This document shows positions 1 to 5,236 of a stretch of 5,236 nt of DNA, one piece after another. The number at the start of each line of letters is the position of its first letter. The stretch's first letter is position 1. The DNA comes from CAITNM01 sp964446295 (GTDB taxonomy: Bacteria > Pseudomonadota > Alphaproteobacteria > Paracaedibacterales > CAITNM01), in the NCBI GenBank assembly GCA_964446295.1, contig CAYUNR010000069.1, positions 1 to 5,236 of the forward strand, given 5' to 3'. The position numbers and the translations under genes are program-made. The notes beneath the pieces were generated by a model. It had not been told where the DNA came from. It did no database searches and saw only the letters and a program-made list of their open reading frames with translations.

Positions 1-1108
1 CTGCAGCAAAGCTAATATAACCAAGACCTGGCATGCCAGATTCTTGTGCCCATGAATTTAATTTATCAAAGAAACTTCTTGGTTGCCCTTCTGTGTTAGG
101 CACACCAATACCGCGCACAACACCACCACCAGCTACCACTTTTGCAAACACTGAAAAGCCTGAATCTTTAAATATTTCAGAAACATCAGCAATTAATAAT
201 GGGTTACGGAGGTCTGGTTTGTCACTTCCGTATTTCAACATTGAATCATCAAATTTAATACGTGGATAAGGATAAGCACTTACAGATTTACCATTAGCAA
301 ATTCTTCAAAAACCCCTGTCAAAACAGGTTCAATTGCGTTAAATACATCATCTTGAGTCACAAAGGACATTTCAATATCTAACTGATAGAATTCACCTGG
401 AGAACGATCTGCTCGCGCGTCTTCATCACGAAAACATGGTGCAATTTGAAAATAGCGGTCAAAACCAGCAACCATTAACAATTGTTTAAATTGCTGAGGC
501 GCCTGTGGCAGTGCATAAAAATGTCCGGGGTGCATACGACTTGGCACCAAAAAGTCACGCGCACCTTCAGGAGACGACGACGTTAAAATAGGCGTTTGGT
601 ATTCTAAGAAATCCTGCGCCACCATGCGGTTACGAATTGATTGAATAACCTTTGAACGTAGCACAATGTTCTGATGCAATTTCTCACGACGCAAATCTAA
701 AAATCTGTACGTCAGCCGCGTTTCTTCAGGAAAATCTGTTTCCGCGTTTACTTGTAATGGCAACATTTCTGAAACTGACTGAACAGTTGCTTTTTCAATT
801 ACTAGCTCAACATAACCTGTTGGCATTTTATCGTTAATAACTTCGTCGCTACGCTTTACAACTTTGCCATCAAAGGTAACCACAGTTTCATTCTTCAAAC
901 CTTCTACAATTGCAAAGGCTGCTGAATCACTTTGAAGCACGCACTGCGTAATTCCATAATGATCACGCAAATCAATAAATACCAAATTTCCATGGTCACG
1001 CTTGCGGTGAACCCACCCGGAAATGCGGGCCTGTTGCCCCACATTAGTTTCGCGTAATTCCCCACAGGTGTGAGAACGATAAATACTTGAGAAAGAAGAC
1101 TGTGCCAT
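1..1108 (-). CDS. aspS: Aspartyl-tRNA synthetase, bacterial type, 3' end outside window
   Basis: Charges tRNA(Asp) with aspartate in the cytoplasm; class II synthetase, subclass IIb. The window holds 369 codons from the ATG at 1108; bacterial AspRS is usually about 590 residues, so the C-terminal third is missing only because the window ends. Seen in order: an N-terminal OB-fold anticodon-binding domain (about residues 10-115, GWVHRKRDHG at 31-40), motif 1 around 168-190 (PEGARDFLVPSR at 180-191), QAPQQFKQL at 202-210, motif 2 with FRDEDARADRSPGEF at 226-240, then the start of the GAD insertion domain (LKYGSDKPDLR at 291-301). Motif 3 would lie beyond the edge. The DARADRSPGEF form is alphaproteobacterial. 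His39 sits where non-discriminating AspRSs carry His. The gene starts 26 bases after the transporter stop and probably shares its transcript. No clear Shine-Dalgarno precedes the ATG. A TATAAA at 1143-1138 could be an internal -10, but has no convincing -35. Identity is secure. Confidence 0.97.
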   Translation of the reverse strand, partial: MAQSSFSSIYRSHTCGELRETNVGQQARISGWVHRKRDHGNLVFIDLRDHYGITQCVLQSDSAAFAIVEGLKNETVVTFDGKVVKRSDEVINDKMPTGYVELVIEKATVQSVSEMLPLQVNAETDFPEETRLTYRFLDLRREKLHQNIVLRSKVIQSIRNRMVAQDFLEYQTPILTSSSPEGARDFLVPSRMHPGHFYALPQAPQQFKQLLMVAGFDRYFQIAPCFRDEDARADRSPGEFYQLDIEMSFVTQDDVFNAIEPVLTGVFEEFANGKSVSAYPYPRIKFDDSMLKYGSDKPDLRNPLLIADVSEIFKDSGFSVFAKVVAGGGVVRGIGVPNTEGQPRSFFDKLNSWAQESGMPGLGYISFAA

Positions 1109-1134
1109 AGATTACAAATTTTTATTGATTGACT

Positions 1135-2337
1135 TTATTTATAGCCAATTTTCAAGGCTTTAGGTAGTGCAATGCACAAATAAGCACATAAACCAACTAG
1201 GGCAATATATATTCCAGGCACAATTGCCAAATTAGTTAGGTGCCACAACGCAAGTCCAACTGCTGGAAAACTTCTTCCCAACGTTTCTGATCCAATTGCA
1301 TAACCAATAGCCGTTGTTGTGTAGCGGTTATTCACCGGAAATTCTGATACATACCACCGGTGCAACGGAATACAAAAAGCAACACCCAAAGTAATAATAA
1401 CCATTCGAATTATCACTGCTCCTAACAATTCCACAAAAGGAATACACCAGAATAAAATGGGCATAAGCACCATACTAACGACTGCAATTTTAAGCAGCAG
1501 TTTTTGCGCATCCATTTTACGCATTATTGTCCCTAGTAATGCCAATAATCCCATATCAAAAACCATCAAAAAAGTATTTGTTATCATCAGATCTTTTATG
1601 TCGATACTTGTTACAAGTGCAGCAAAACTATTAAAAAAAACAAATGGTGCGGAATACAAGATATAAGAAAATCCTGTGATCGGAATAAGTCTTAATATCC
1701 CACTGCTATTGAATTTTTCTTTAATCAATTCCTTTTTCACAAAATTTAGAACAACTTGACGACGTAGCCACCAACCTGCAACCCCAGTAATAACAGAACC
1801 ATAAAATGGCCACTTCCAATATAACTGAGGGTTATCACAATAAAATAAAAAGCTTGAAACGCCGCAGGCAAACAATATGCCCATCATCGTACTGCTAAGG
1901 TAAAGACTTGTAATAGGGTGCTGCTGATCAACTTCTGTATTTTCCAGAACATATAGCCCGGCAATACTTGTCTCCCCTGCCCCAAAGAAATTTTGAATTC
2001 CACGCAAGACACACAAACCAATGGCCCCACCTACTCCCCAATGCTCATAAGGCTGCAATAGAGTGAAACACAAGGTAGTTACAGTCATTCCAGTAATTGT
2101 TGTGATTAGAGCTTCATGTGGCCCAACTATATCTGCTCGTTTTCCAAAATACCAAGCCCCAAGCGGACGTGTTATAAAGCCAATAATAACAATCCCATAC
2201 CCTTGGAGCAGAGCGATAATTAGCTCACTGTTTGGAAAAAATAACGGCGCCAAGATAGGCACCAAAAACCCATACAATGATGTATCAAAATGATCGAGAA
2301 TATTTGCCAAATACGTGGCAATGCGGGCTTTTTTCAT
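1135..2337 (-). CDS. MFS transporter of the MHS/ProP-like type under TPP riboswitch control; predicted thiamine or precursor importer
   Basis: Predicted inner-membrane secondary transporter of 400 residues with about 12 hydrophobic segments (near 20-34, 45-64, 76-95, 102-121, 147-166, 176-191, 214-238, 250-271, 280-298, 300-324, 341-365 and 372-391). Family marks are NILDHFDTSLYG at 12-23 (compare the MHS pattern GNxLEWYDFxLYG), RPLGAWYFGKRADIVGP at 57-73 (loop 2-3 motif A) and LRGIQNFFGAGE at 111-122. Motif A keeps Gly65, Asp69 and Gly72 but has Pro-His-Glu where most members have basic residues. I chose the ATG at 2337: AAGGAG at 2348-2343 lies 5 bases upstream. A GTG at 2343 is in frame but overlaps that Shine-Dalgarno, so it is unlikely to be used. 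The TPP riboswitch just upstream indicates that uptake relates to thiamine; substrate (thiamine, HMP or another precursor) is inference, and homology alone would also fit an organic-acid or osmolyte symporter. aspS follows 26 bases downstream. Confidence 0.9.
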   Translation of the reverse strand: MKKARIATYLANILDHFDTSLYGFLVPILAPLFFPNSELIIALLQGYGIVIIGFITRPLGAWYFGKRADIVGPHEALITTITGMTVTTLCFTLLQPYEHWGVGGAIGLCVLRGIQNFFGAGETSIAGLYVLENTEVDQQHPITSLYLSSTMMGILFACGVSSFLFYCDNPQLYWKWPFYGSVITGVAGWWLRRQVVLNFVKKELIKEKFNSSGILRLIPITGFSYILYSAPFVFFNSFAALVTSIDIKDLMITNTFLMVFDMGLLALLGTIMRKMDAQKLLLKIAVVSMVLMPILFWCIPFVELLGAVIIRMVIITLGVAFCIPLHRWYVSEFPVNNRYTTTAIGYAIGSETLGRSFPAVGLALWHLTNLAIVPGIYIALVGLCAYLCIALPKALKIGYK

Positions 2338-2338
2338 G

Positions 2339-2425
2339 AACACTCCTTACGCTGGCATTAACCAGATCAAGTTATAAGGGTTGGCGAAGCCTCTCAGCCC
2401 GAACGTGGGCACCCCTGGTAATGTT
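2339..2425 (-). ncRNA. TPP riboswitch (THI box) in the leader of the MFS transporter gene
   Basis: Binds thiamine pyrophosphate and represses the downstream gene. Conserved segments read on the minus strand: GGGGUGCC at 2415-2408, a P3 stem CCC/GGG (2409-2407 with 2400-2398), the invariant CUGAGA at 2397-2392, a small GGC/GCC hairpin at 2391-2383, ACCC at 2381-2378 closing P2 with GGGU at 2414-2411, and GAUCUGGUUAAUGCCAGC at 2368-2351, which forms P5 (CUGG/CCAG) and the pyrophosphate-side core. P4 pairs CUU (2371-2369) with AAG (2348-2346). P1 pairs AACAUU plus C (2425-2420, 2418) with GAGUGUU (2345-2339), leaving one bulged A. This is almost a perfect match to the known consensus (Rfam TPP family). 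No terminator hairpin with a U-run lies between it and the start codon, and the Shine-Dalgarno is inside P4/P1, so control is most likely translational. Confidence 0.97.
2343..2348 (-). promoter_or_regulatory. Shine-Dalgarno of the MFS gene, embedded in riboswitch helices P4/P1
   Basis: AAGGAG at 2348-2343 is 5 bases from the ATG at 2337. AAG pairs in P4 and GAG in P1 of the TPP-bound fold, so this site both decides the start codon and is the likely point of regulation. Confidence 0.85.
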
Positions 2426-2428
2426 GTG

Positions 2429-2457
2429 AAATTAATTGATTATTACAGTTTTGTCAA
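2429..2457 (-). promoter_or_regulatory. Putative sigma70-type promoter for the riboswitch-MFS(-aspS) transcript
   Basis: A perfect -35 TTGACA lies at 2457-2452, followed by a 17-base spacer and a weak -10 TAATTT at 2434-2429 (3 of 6 consensus positions). Transcription would begin near 2425-2422, at the first bases of riboswitch helix P1, which fits a leader made almost wholly of the aptamer. The -35 box directly abuts the T-tract of the preceding terminator. Confidence 0.55.
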
Positions 2458-2500
2458 AAATAATGGATATGCACCGCAATTACTGCAGCTGCATATCCAT
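2456..2500 (-). terminator. Intrinsic terminator of the exported-protein gene
   Basis: An 11-base perfect inverted repeat, ATGGATATGCA at 2500-2490 and TGCATATCCAT at 2473-2463, encloses a 16-base loop in which GCA/TGC can pair further. It is followed on the minus strand by TATTTTT (2462-2456). It starts 9 bases after the TAA at 2512-2510, so it ends the transcript of the 573-residue protein and insulates the riboswitch unit from it. Confidence 0.88.
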
Positions 2501-2509
2501 CAGTACAAA

Positions 2510-4231
2510 TTAAGCTAAAGTCGTTGGATGACAATCCTTAAAGAATCTAACCATGTTAAATTGCATTAAGAAATTTCGACCCTTTGCTCCTGTAGCACAT
2601 CGACCATTATGTTCGATAATCATTCCAAAGCTTTGAGCAAGCAATGACTGGATTTCATCTTTTGCATGTTTTCCAACTTGCGCTTCAGTGAGTGGGTCAT
2701 AGTGCATGCTTACAGCACGTAATGTCCACATAGCATTTAACAGATCATTATGCTCTCTACCATATATTTCTGCTTTATCCTTTGTGTACCTTAGGCCAGT
2801 TAATACTTCCGCTACATTTACTGCTAATCCGTCTTTGGTAATTCTTTCACTTATCCAATCAGTCATATCCCTTGCTGCAGCATTATACCCGACAATCAAA
2901 ATACTAGGAGCTACAATACCACGCAATCTAAGCTGATCTGTAAGTAATTCAGAAACATCTACACGAAGAGCAGCTGGAATAACGCTGTCATCCCCATAGG
3001 CCATAATTTGTTCGTCTTTTGAGTATCCGCAATATTTTCTACCTGCAGCATATTCAATCTCTTGCGCAACATGAAGTGCATCAAGAGTCGTTTTAACCCT
3101 TTCAAAGTTCCGTTTAGCTTGTTGAGAAAACAGTTCAACAACTTTCGGAGGAGGCGGTGGAGCTGCAATCGGCATTTCTTCAGCTATAATAGGAGCAACT
3201 GTCATTTTCCCAGCTGCTACGCTCAGTGTTTCAACCACATGATCTACTGGAACATAACGAATCACTGATGCATTCCAACCGTCTACCCTAGCTGCGGCTA
3301 AAATTCCTGCTTTCCCAATAACAATTGAAGGCTGCGAGGTATATGGTGGGAGAGCTTCTTTTCTTGCCATAATCGCCGCTATTCTGCGAGCTTCTGCCAA
3401 ATCGAAATGTAAAGGAGGCTCAATATTATATGAAGAAGACTCGGGCAGTATTTCTGCTAAAAATTGATATTCTGCAGCTTTTGGGTCAATACCATTACCA
3501 TAAGAATGAAAAATATCTAATACTTCTTGTCTAACTGTTTTAAACTCTCCATTTTGACACTGAACAGCATTTGTATTCGTTAAGTACGCCAAAAGCGACC
3601 AATAAGCCTGATTTGTATCAATCAAAGAAGGATTAAGCACTTTTAACCGATTACTCTCAAACCTTAACTGATGAGCAAGGTCAAGATAATGAAACTGAGA
3701 TTCCGGAGTTGTTTGTGAAATACAAATTGAATATCCATGATACGCTGCATAATTACTTGTAACACTTGGATCAGGAAGCGTTGTTGTATTCAAATAACCA
3801 ATTAATTTATCAGCTTGAGCAAACAAGCCTTGATATACACGAAATTCTCTAGTAGCAAGGGCATCAAATAAACCCAACACTCTACCACGATTCAGGCTTG
3901 GTATTGTATCTAGAGCTACATGAAGTTGATCTATTCCCTGTGTTAAGGCTTGTTGAAAACCATCGTGCATTGTTGGCAAAATACCTTCTCGCGGCTTCCA
4001 TAGAAGATATTCATGAAGCCCTTGAATTTTAGCCCCCATTTCTCTACAAACATTTGAAAAAAGGCTTTTAAATTTAAAATACAACTCTTTTTCCGCATAA
4101 CTGGCAGGTGCATCGTATAGAAACACTCTGCGCGCGGATGCATCTTCTTTTGTTTCTGCTGCAGCATTAATTGCAGGCACCATGGCAGAGGTTGCCAACA
4201 AACCAAGCATAAGATATTTAAAAATTTTCAT
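2510..4231 (-). CDS. Exported protein of unknown function, 573 residues, two regions joined by a proline hinge
   Basis: I do not recognise this protein. Residues 1-25 form a standard signal peptide: Lys at 2 and 5, a hydrophobic core over 6-20, and a cleavage site most likely after Ala25 (AAA/ET). The chain is otherwise soluble with no later membrane span, so it is probably periplasmic or secreted. An Ala/Pro-rich stretch with five prolines at 358-362 separates an N-terminal region (about 26-345) from a C-terminal region (about 364-573), suggesting two folded units and a hinge. It has six cysteines (62, 170, 225, 401, 545, 567), three in each half, which could form disulfides. A Gly/basic cluster near the end, HNGRCATGAKGR at 541-552, is the most motif-like piece. 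The ATG at 4231 is chosen because it opens the signal peptide; a weak GGA at 4242-4240 sits 8 bases upstream. The gene has its own promoter and terminator. Reality as a gene is near certain; no function is proposed. Confidence 0.93.
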   Translation of the reverse strand: MKIFKYLMLGLLATSAMVPAINAAAETKEDASARRVFLYDAPASYAEKELYFKFKSLFSNVCREMGAKIQGLHEYLLWKPREGILPTMHDGFQQALTQGIDQLHVALDTIPSLNRGRVLGLFDALATREFRVYQGLFAQADKLIGYLNTTTLPDPSVTSNYAAYHGYSICISQTTPESQFHYLDLAHQLRFESNRLKVLNPSLIDTNQAYWSLLAYLTNTNAVQCQNGEFKTVRQEVLDIFHSYGNGIDPKAAEYQFLAEILPESSSYNIEPPLHFDLAEARRIAAIMARKEALPPYTSQPSIVIGKAGILAAARVDGWNASVIRYVPVDHVVETLSVAAGKMTVAPIIAEEMPIAAPPPPPKVVELFSQQAKRNFERVKTTLDALHVAQEIEYAAGRKYCGYSKDEQIMAYGDDSVIPAALRVDVSELLTDQLRLRGIVAPSILIVGYNAAARDMTDWISERITKDGLAVNVAEVLTGLRYTKDKAEIYGREHNDLLNAMWTLRAVSMHYDPLTEAQVGKHAKDEIQSLLAQSFGMIIEHNGRCATGAKGRNFLMQFNMVRFFKDCHPTTLA

Positions 4232-4263
4232 AATTATTTTCCGTTAAGTTTTAATATATGAAA

Positions 4264-4292
4264 TATATAGGTATGTACTGAGATATTGTCAA
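4264..4292 (-). promoter_or_regulatory. Putative sigma70-type promoter for the exported-protein gene
   Basis: A perfect -35 TTGACA at 4292-4287 is followed by a 17-base spacer and TATATA at 4269-4264. Transcription would begin near 4257, giving a leader of about 25 bases. It occupies most of the 80-base gap after nagZ (4232-4311), in which I see no terminator hairpin, so read-through from nagZ may also contribute. Confidence 0.65.
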
Positions 4293-4311
4293 TAAATTTC
4301 AGGAAAGAAAT

Positions 4312-5187
4312 CTAAAACGCGCACCCGCGTGCAACATCTTCAAATTCTTGCACTGTGCCTTTGCACATTAATACTGCATCACAGCCAGCCTGAAGTGATT
4401 TTCTGGCTTTATCTTCAAAACTTCCTGAAAGCGCTTTCATGGTTAAACAATCGCTTACTAAAAATCCTTTGAAACCAATCTCGTTCCGAATAATTAAATC
4501 AATCACATGGCTTGACTGTGTAGCCACATTTACAGCGTCAATATCAGAATAAATAACATGTGCAGTCATTCCCCATACAATTTTACTAGCTTTTGCCAAT
4601 GCTTTAAATGGCACAAAATCTGTTTGATTTAACGTTGCATGGTCTATATCAACAACAGGCAATTCTTCATGGCTATCAACGGGTGCGCGTCCGTGCCCTG
4701 GCAAATGCTTAATAACTGGAATAATTCCACCGTCTTCTAAGCCCTTTAACATGGCAAGACTATACTCAGTCACAATTTTGGGATCAGCATTAAATGCCCG
4801 GTCACCAATAATGTCTGCCGCACCTTCAATTAATAAATCAGCACATGGCGCACAATTTACAGTAACTCCTAGTTCAACTAATTCATGAGCCATTGATAAT
4901 GCATTATCATATACAGCTTGTGCAGAAGTTAAAGTTTTAGCAGCAGGACGTGGCAACCAATGGGGAGGTTTTAAACGAACAACCCTGCCACCTTCTTGAT
5001 CAATAAGAATAGGAACATCGGTATGACTCACACACGCCTTAAGCTGGGCAATTAAAGCCTTCACTTGAATAGGTGATTCACAATTACGTTCAAAAAGAAT
5101 AAAGCCCAAAGGTTGGGCTTTATTAAAAAAATCTTGTTCAGCTTGTGTAAGGGTTAACCCGTCACACCCATAAATAACAGGAAGCAC
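4312..5187 (-). CDS. nagZ: Beta-N-acetylhexosaminidase NagZ (GH3), short C-terminus
   Basis: Cytoplasmic glycoside hydrolase of family 3 that removes GlcNAc from anhydromuropeptides during peptidoglycan recycling. No signal peptide is present, as expected. Family marks: PLGFILFERNC at 26-36, IDQEGGRVVRL at 62-72, GDRAF at 128-132, the substrate and catalytic loop KHLPGHG at 160-166 with DSHEELP at 171-177 (His173 the expected general acid/base), and LVSDCLTMKALSG at 243-255 with Asp246 the expected nucleophile. Most relatives have SDDL here; this one has SDCL. At 291 residues it is about 40 short of usual NagZ (about 330-345), ending with TAG soon after the conserved AGCDAVLMC (267-275); bases after the stop do not resume a NagZ-like tail. 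The start is GTG at 5187, with GGAGG at 5202-5198 ten bases upstream and an in-frame TAA at 5193-5191 that excludes an earlier start. The upstream stop is three bases away, so translation is probably coupled. Confidence 0.93.
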   Translation of the reverse strand: MLPVIYGCDGLTLTQAEQDFFNKAQPLGFILFERNCESPIQVKALIAQLKACVSHTDVPILIDQEGGRVVRLKPPHWLPRPAAKTLTSAQAVYDNALSMAHELVELGVTVNCAPCADLLIEGAADIIGDRAFNADPKIVTEYSLAMLKGLEDGGIIPVIKHLPGHGRAPVDSHEELPVVDIDHATLNQTDFVPFKALAKASKIVWGMTAHVIYSDIDAVNVATQSSHVIDLIIRNEIGFKGFLVSDCLTMKALSGSFEDKARKSLQAGCDAVLMCKGTVQEFEDVARGCAF

Positions 5188-5190
5188 GAA

Positions 5191-5236
5191 TTAGTGGCCT
5201 CCGCCTTTTAAAGCTTTGACTAGCTCTTCACAAACT
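5191..5236 (-). CDS. C-terminal end of an upstream gene (possibly a SPOR-domain protein)
   Basis: Only the last 14 codons and the TAA (5193-5191) are in the window, reading VCEELVKALKGGGH. The frame is open to the window edge, ends three bases before nagZ and carries nagZ's Shine-Dalgarno inside its last codons, the usual look of an operon partner. In many Alphaproteobacteria the gene before nagZ encodes a SPOR-domain peptidoglycan-binding protein, and SPOR domains often finish with a Cys-containing helix followed by glycines, which this tail resembles. The product is therefore a guess from context; the tail alone is too short to identify. Confidence 0.55.
   Translation of the reverse strand, partial: VCEELVKALKGGGH

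Noticed and set aside
33..269. Plus-strand open frames of 60-80 codons within aspS, the MFS gene and the exported-protein gene (also 652-837, 1457-1666, 2063-2293, 2706-2936, 3062-3268)
   Set aside because: All lie antisense to confidently identified or well-formed minus-strand genes, resemble no protein I know and lack ribosome binding sites.
2341..2343. In-frame GTG as start of the MFS gene, two codons before the ATG
   Set aside because: It overlaps the AAGGAG Shine-Dalgarno, which is spaced correctly only for the ATG at 2337.
2463..2500. The 11-base inverted repeat as an attachment or regulator site
   Set aside because: Its place just after a stop codon and before a T-run is fully explained by an intrinsic terminator.
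3943..4206. Second-frame minus-strand open frames inside the exported-protein gene (also 2959-3168)
   Set aside because: They overlap a full-length gene with a signal peptide, promoter and terminator, and show no start signals of their own.
4232..4311. Short AT-rich repeats (tatat, aaatatata) between nagZ and the exported-protein gene as an operator or repeat element
   Set aside because: They coincide with the -10 region and are what low-GC promoter DNA usually looks like; no clear palindrome or spaced repeat is present.
5185..5236. Stop-codon read-through joining the upstream gene and nagZ, which share a frame and are separated by TAA TTC; the conceptual join looks a little like the end of a SPOR domain
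   Set aside because: nagZ has its own GGAGG and a normal family N-terminus at the GTG. Nothing nearby marks recoding, and 14 residues are too few to support it.
1..5236. Mobile elements, CRISPR arrays, tRNA or rRNA genes, or a defence or secretion cluster
   Set aside because: No transposase, regularly spaced repeats, tRNA-like folds or matching protein motifs were seen on either strand.

Overview
The window is an AT-rich stretch (roughly 40% GC by eye) of a bacterial chromosome, and every gene I can support lies on the minus strand. The aspartyl-tRNA synthetase has the form typical of Alphaproteobacteria (RDEDARADRSPGEF at motif 2), and the beta-N-acetylhexosaminidase also resembles alphaproteobacterial NagZ. 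The low GC, a gene for a transporter under thiamine control and an unrecognised exported protein would fit an AT-rich, possibly host-associated lineage such as Holosporales or Rickettsiales relatives. That placement is inference.

Layout in the direction of transcription, from high to low coordinates. (1) 5236-5191: the last 14 codons of an unidentified gene, possibly a SPOR-domain protein. (2) 5187-4312: nagZ, three bases after that stop, with a GTG start and a C-terminus shorter than usual. (3) 4311-4232: an 80-base gap with a good sigma70-type promoter. (4) 4231-2510: an exported protein of 573 residues that I do not recognise, with a signal peptide, a proline-run hinge and six cysteines. 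(5) 2500-2456: a strong intrinsic terminator whose T-tract runs into the -35 box of the next promoter. (6) 2425-2339: a TPP (thiamine pyrophosphate, THI-box) riboswitch whose 3' end contains the ribosome binding site of the next gene. (7) 2337-1135: a 12-helix MFS transporter of the metabolite:H+ symporter (MHS/ProP-like) type. (8) 1108-1: aspS, cut by the window edge inside its GAD insertion domain.

The most notable point is the riboswitch and transporter pair. An MHS-type MFS permease under direct TPP control is most simply a thiamine or thiamine-precursor importer. The ligand-bound fold should bury the whole Shine-Dalgarno sequence in helices P4 and P1. This is translational control, which would leave the aspS message downstream transcribed. 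The nagZ side belongs to peptidoglycan recycling and seems unrelated. The exported protein has its own promoter and terminator, so it is an independent unit between the two. No mobile element, CRISPR array, rRNA or tRNA gene was seen, and there is no gene-free stretch longer than about 170 bases.
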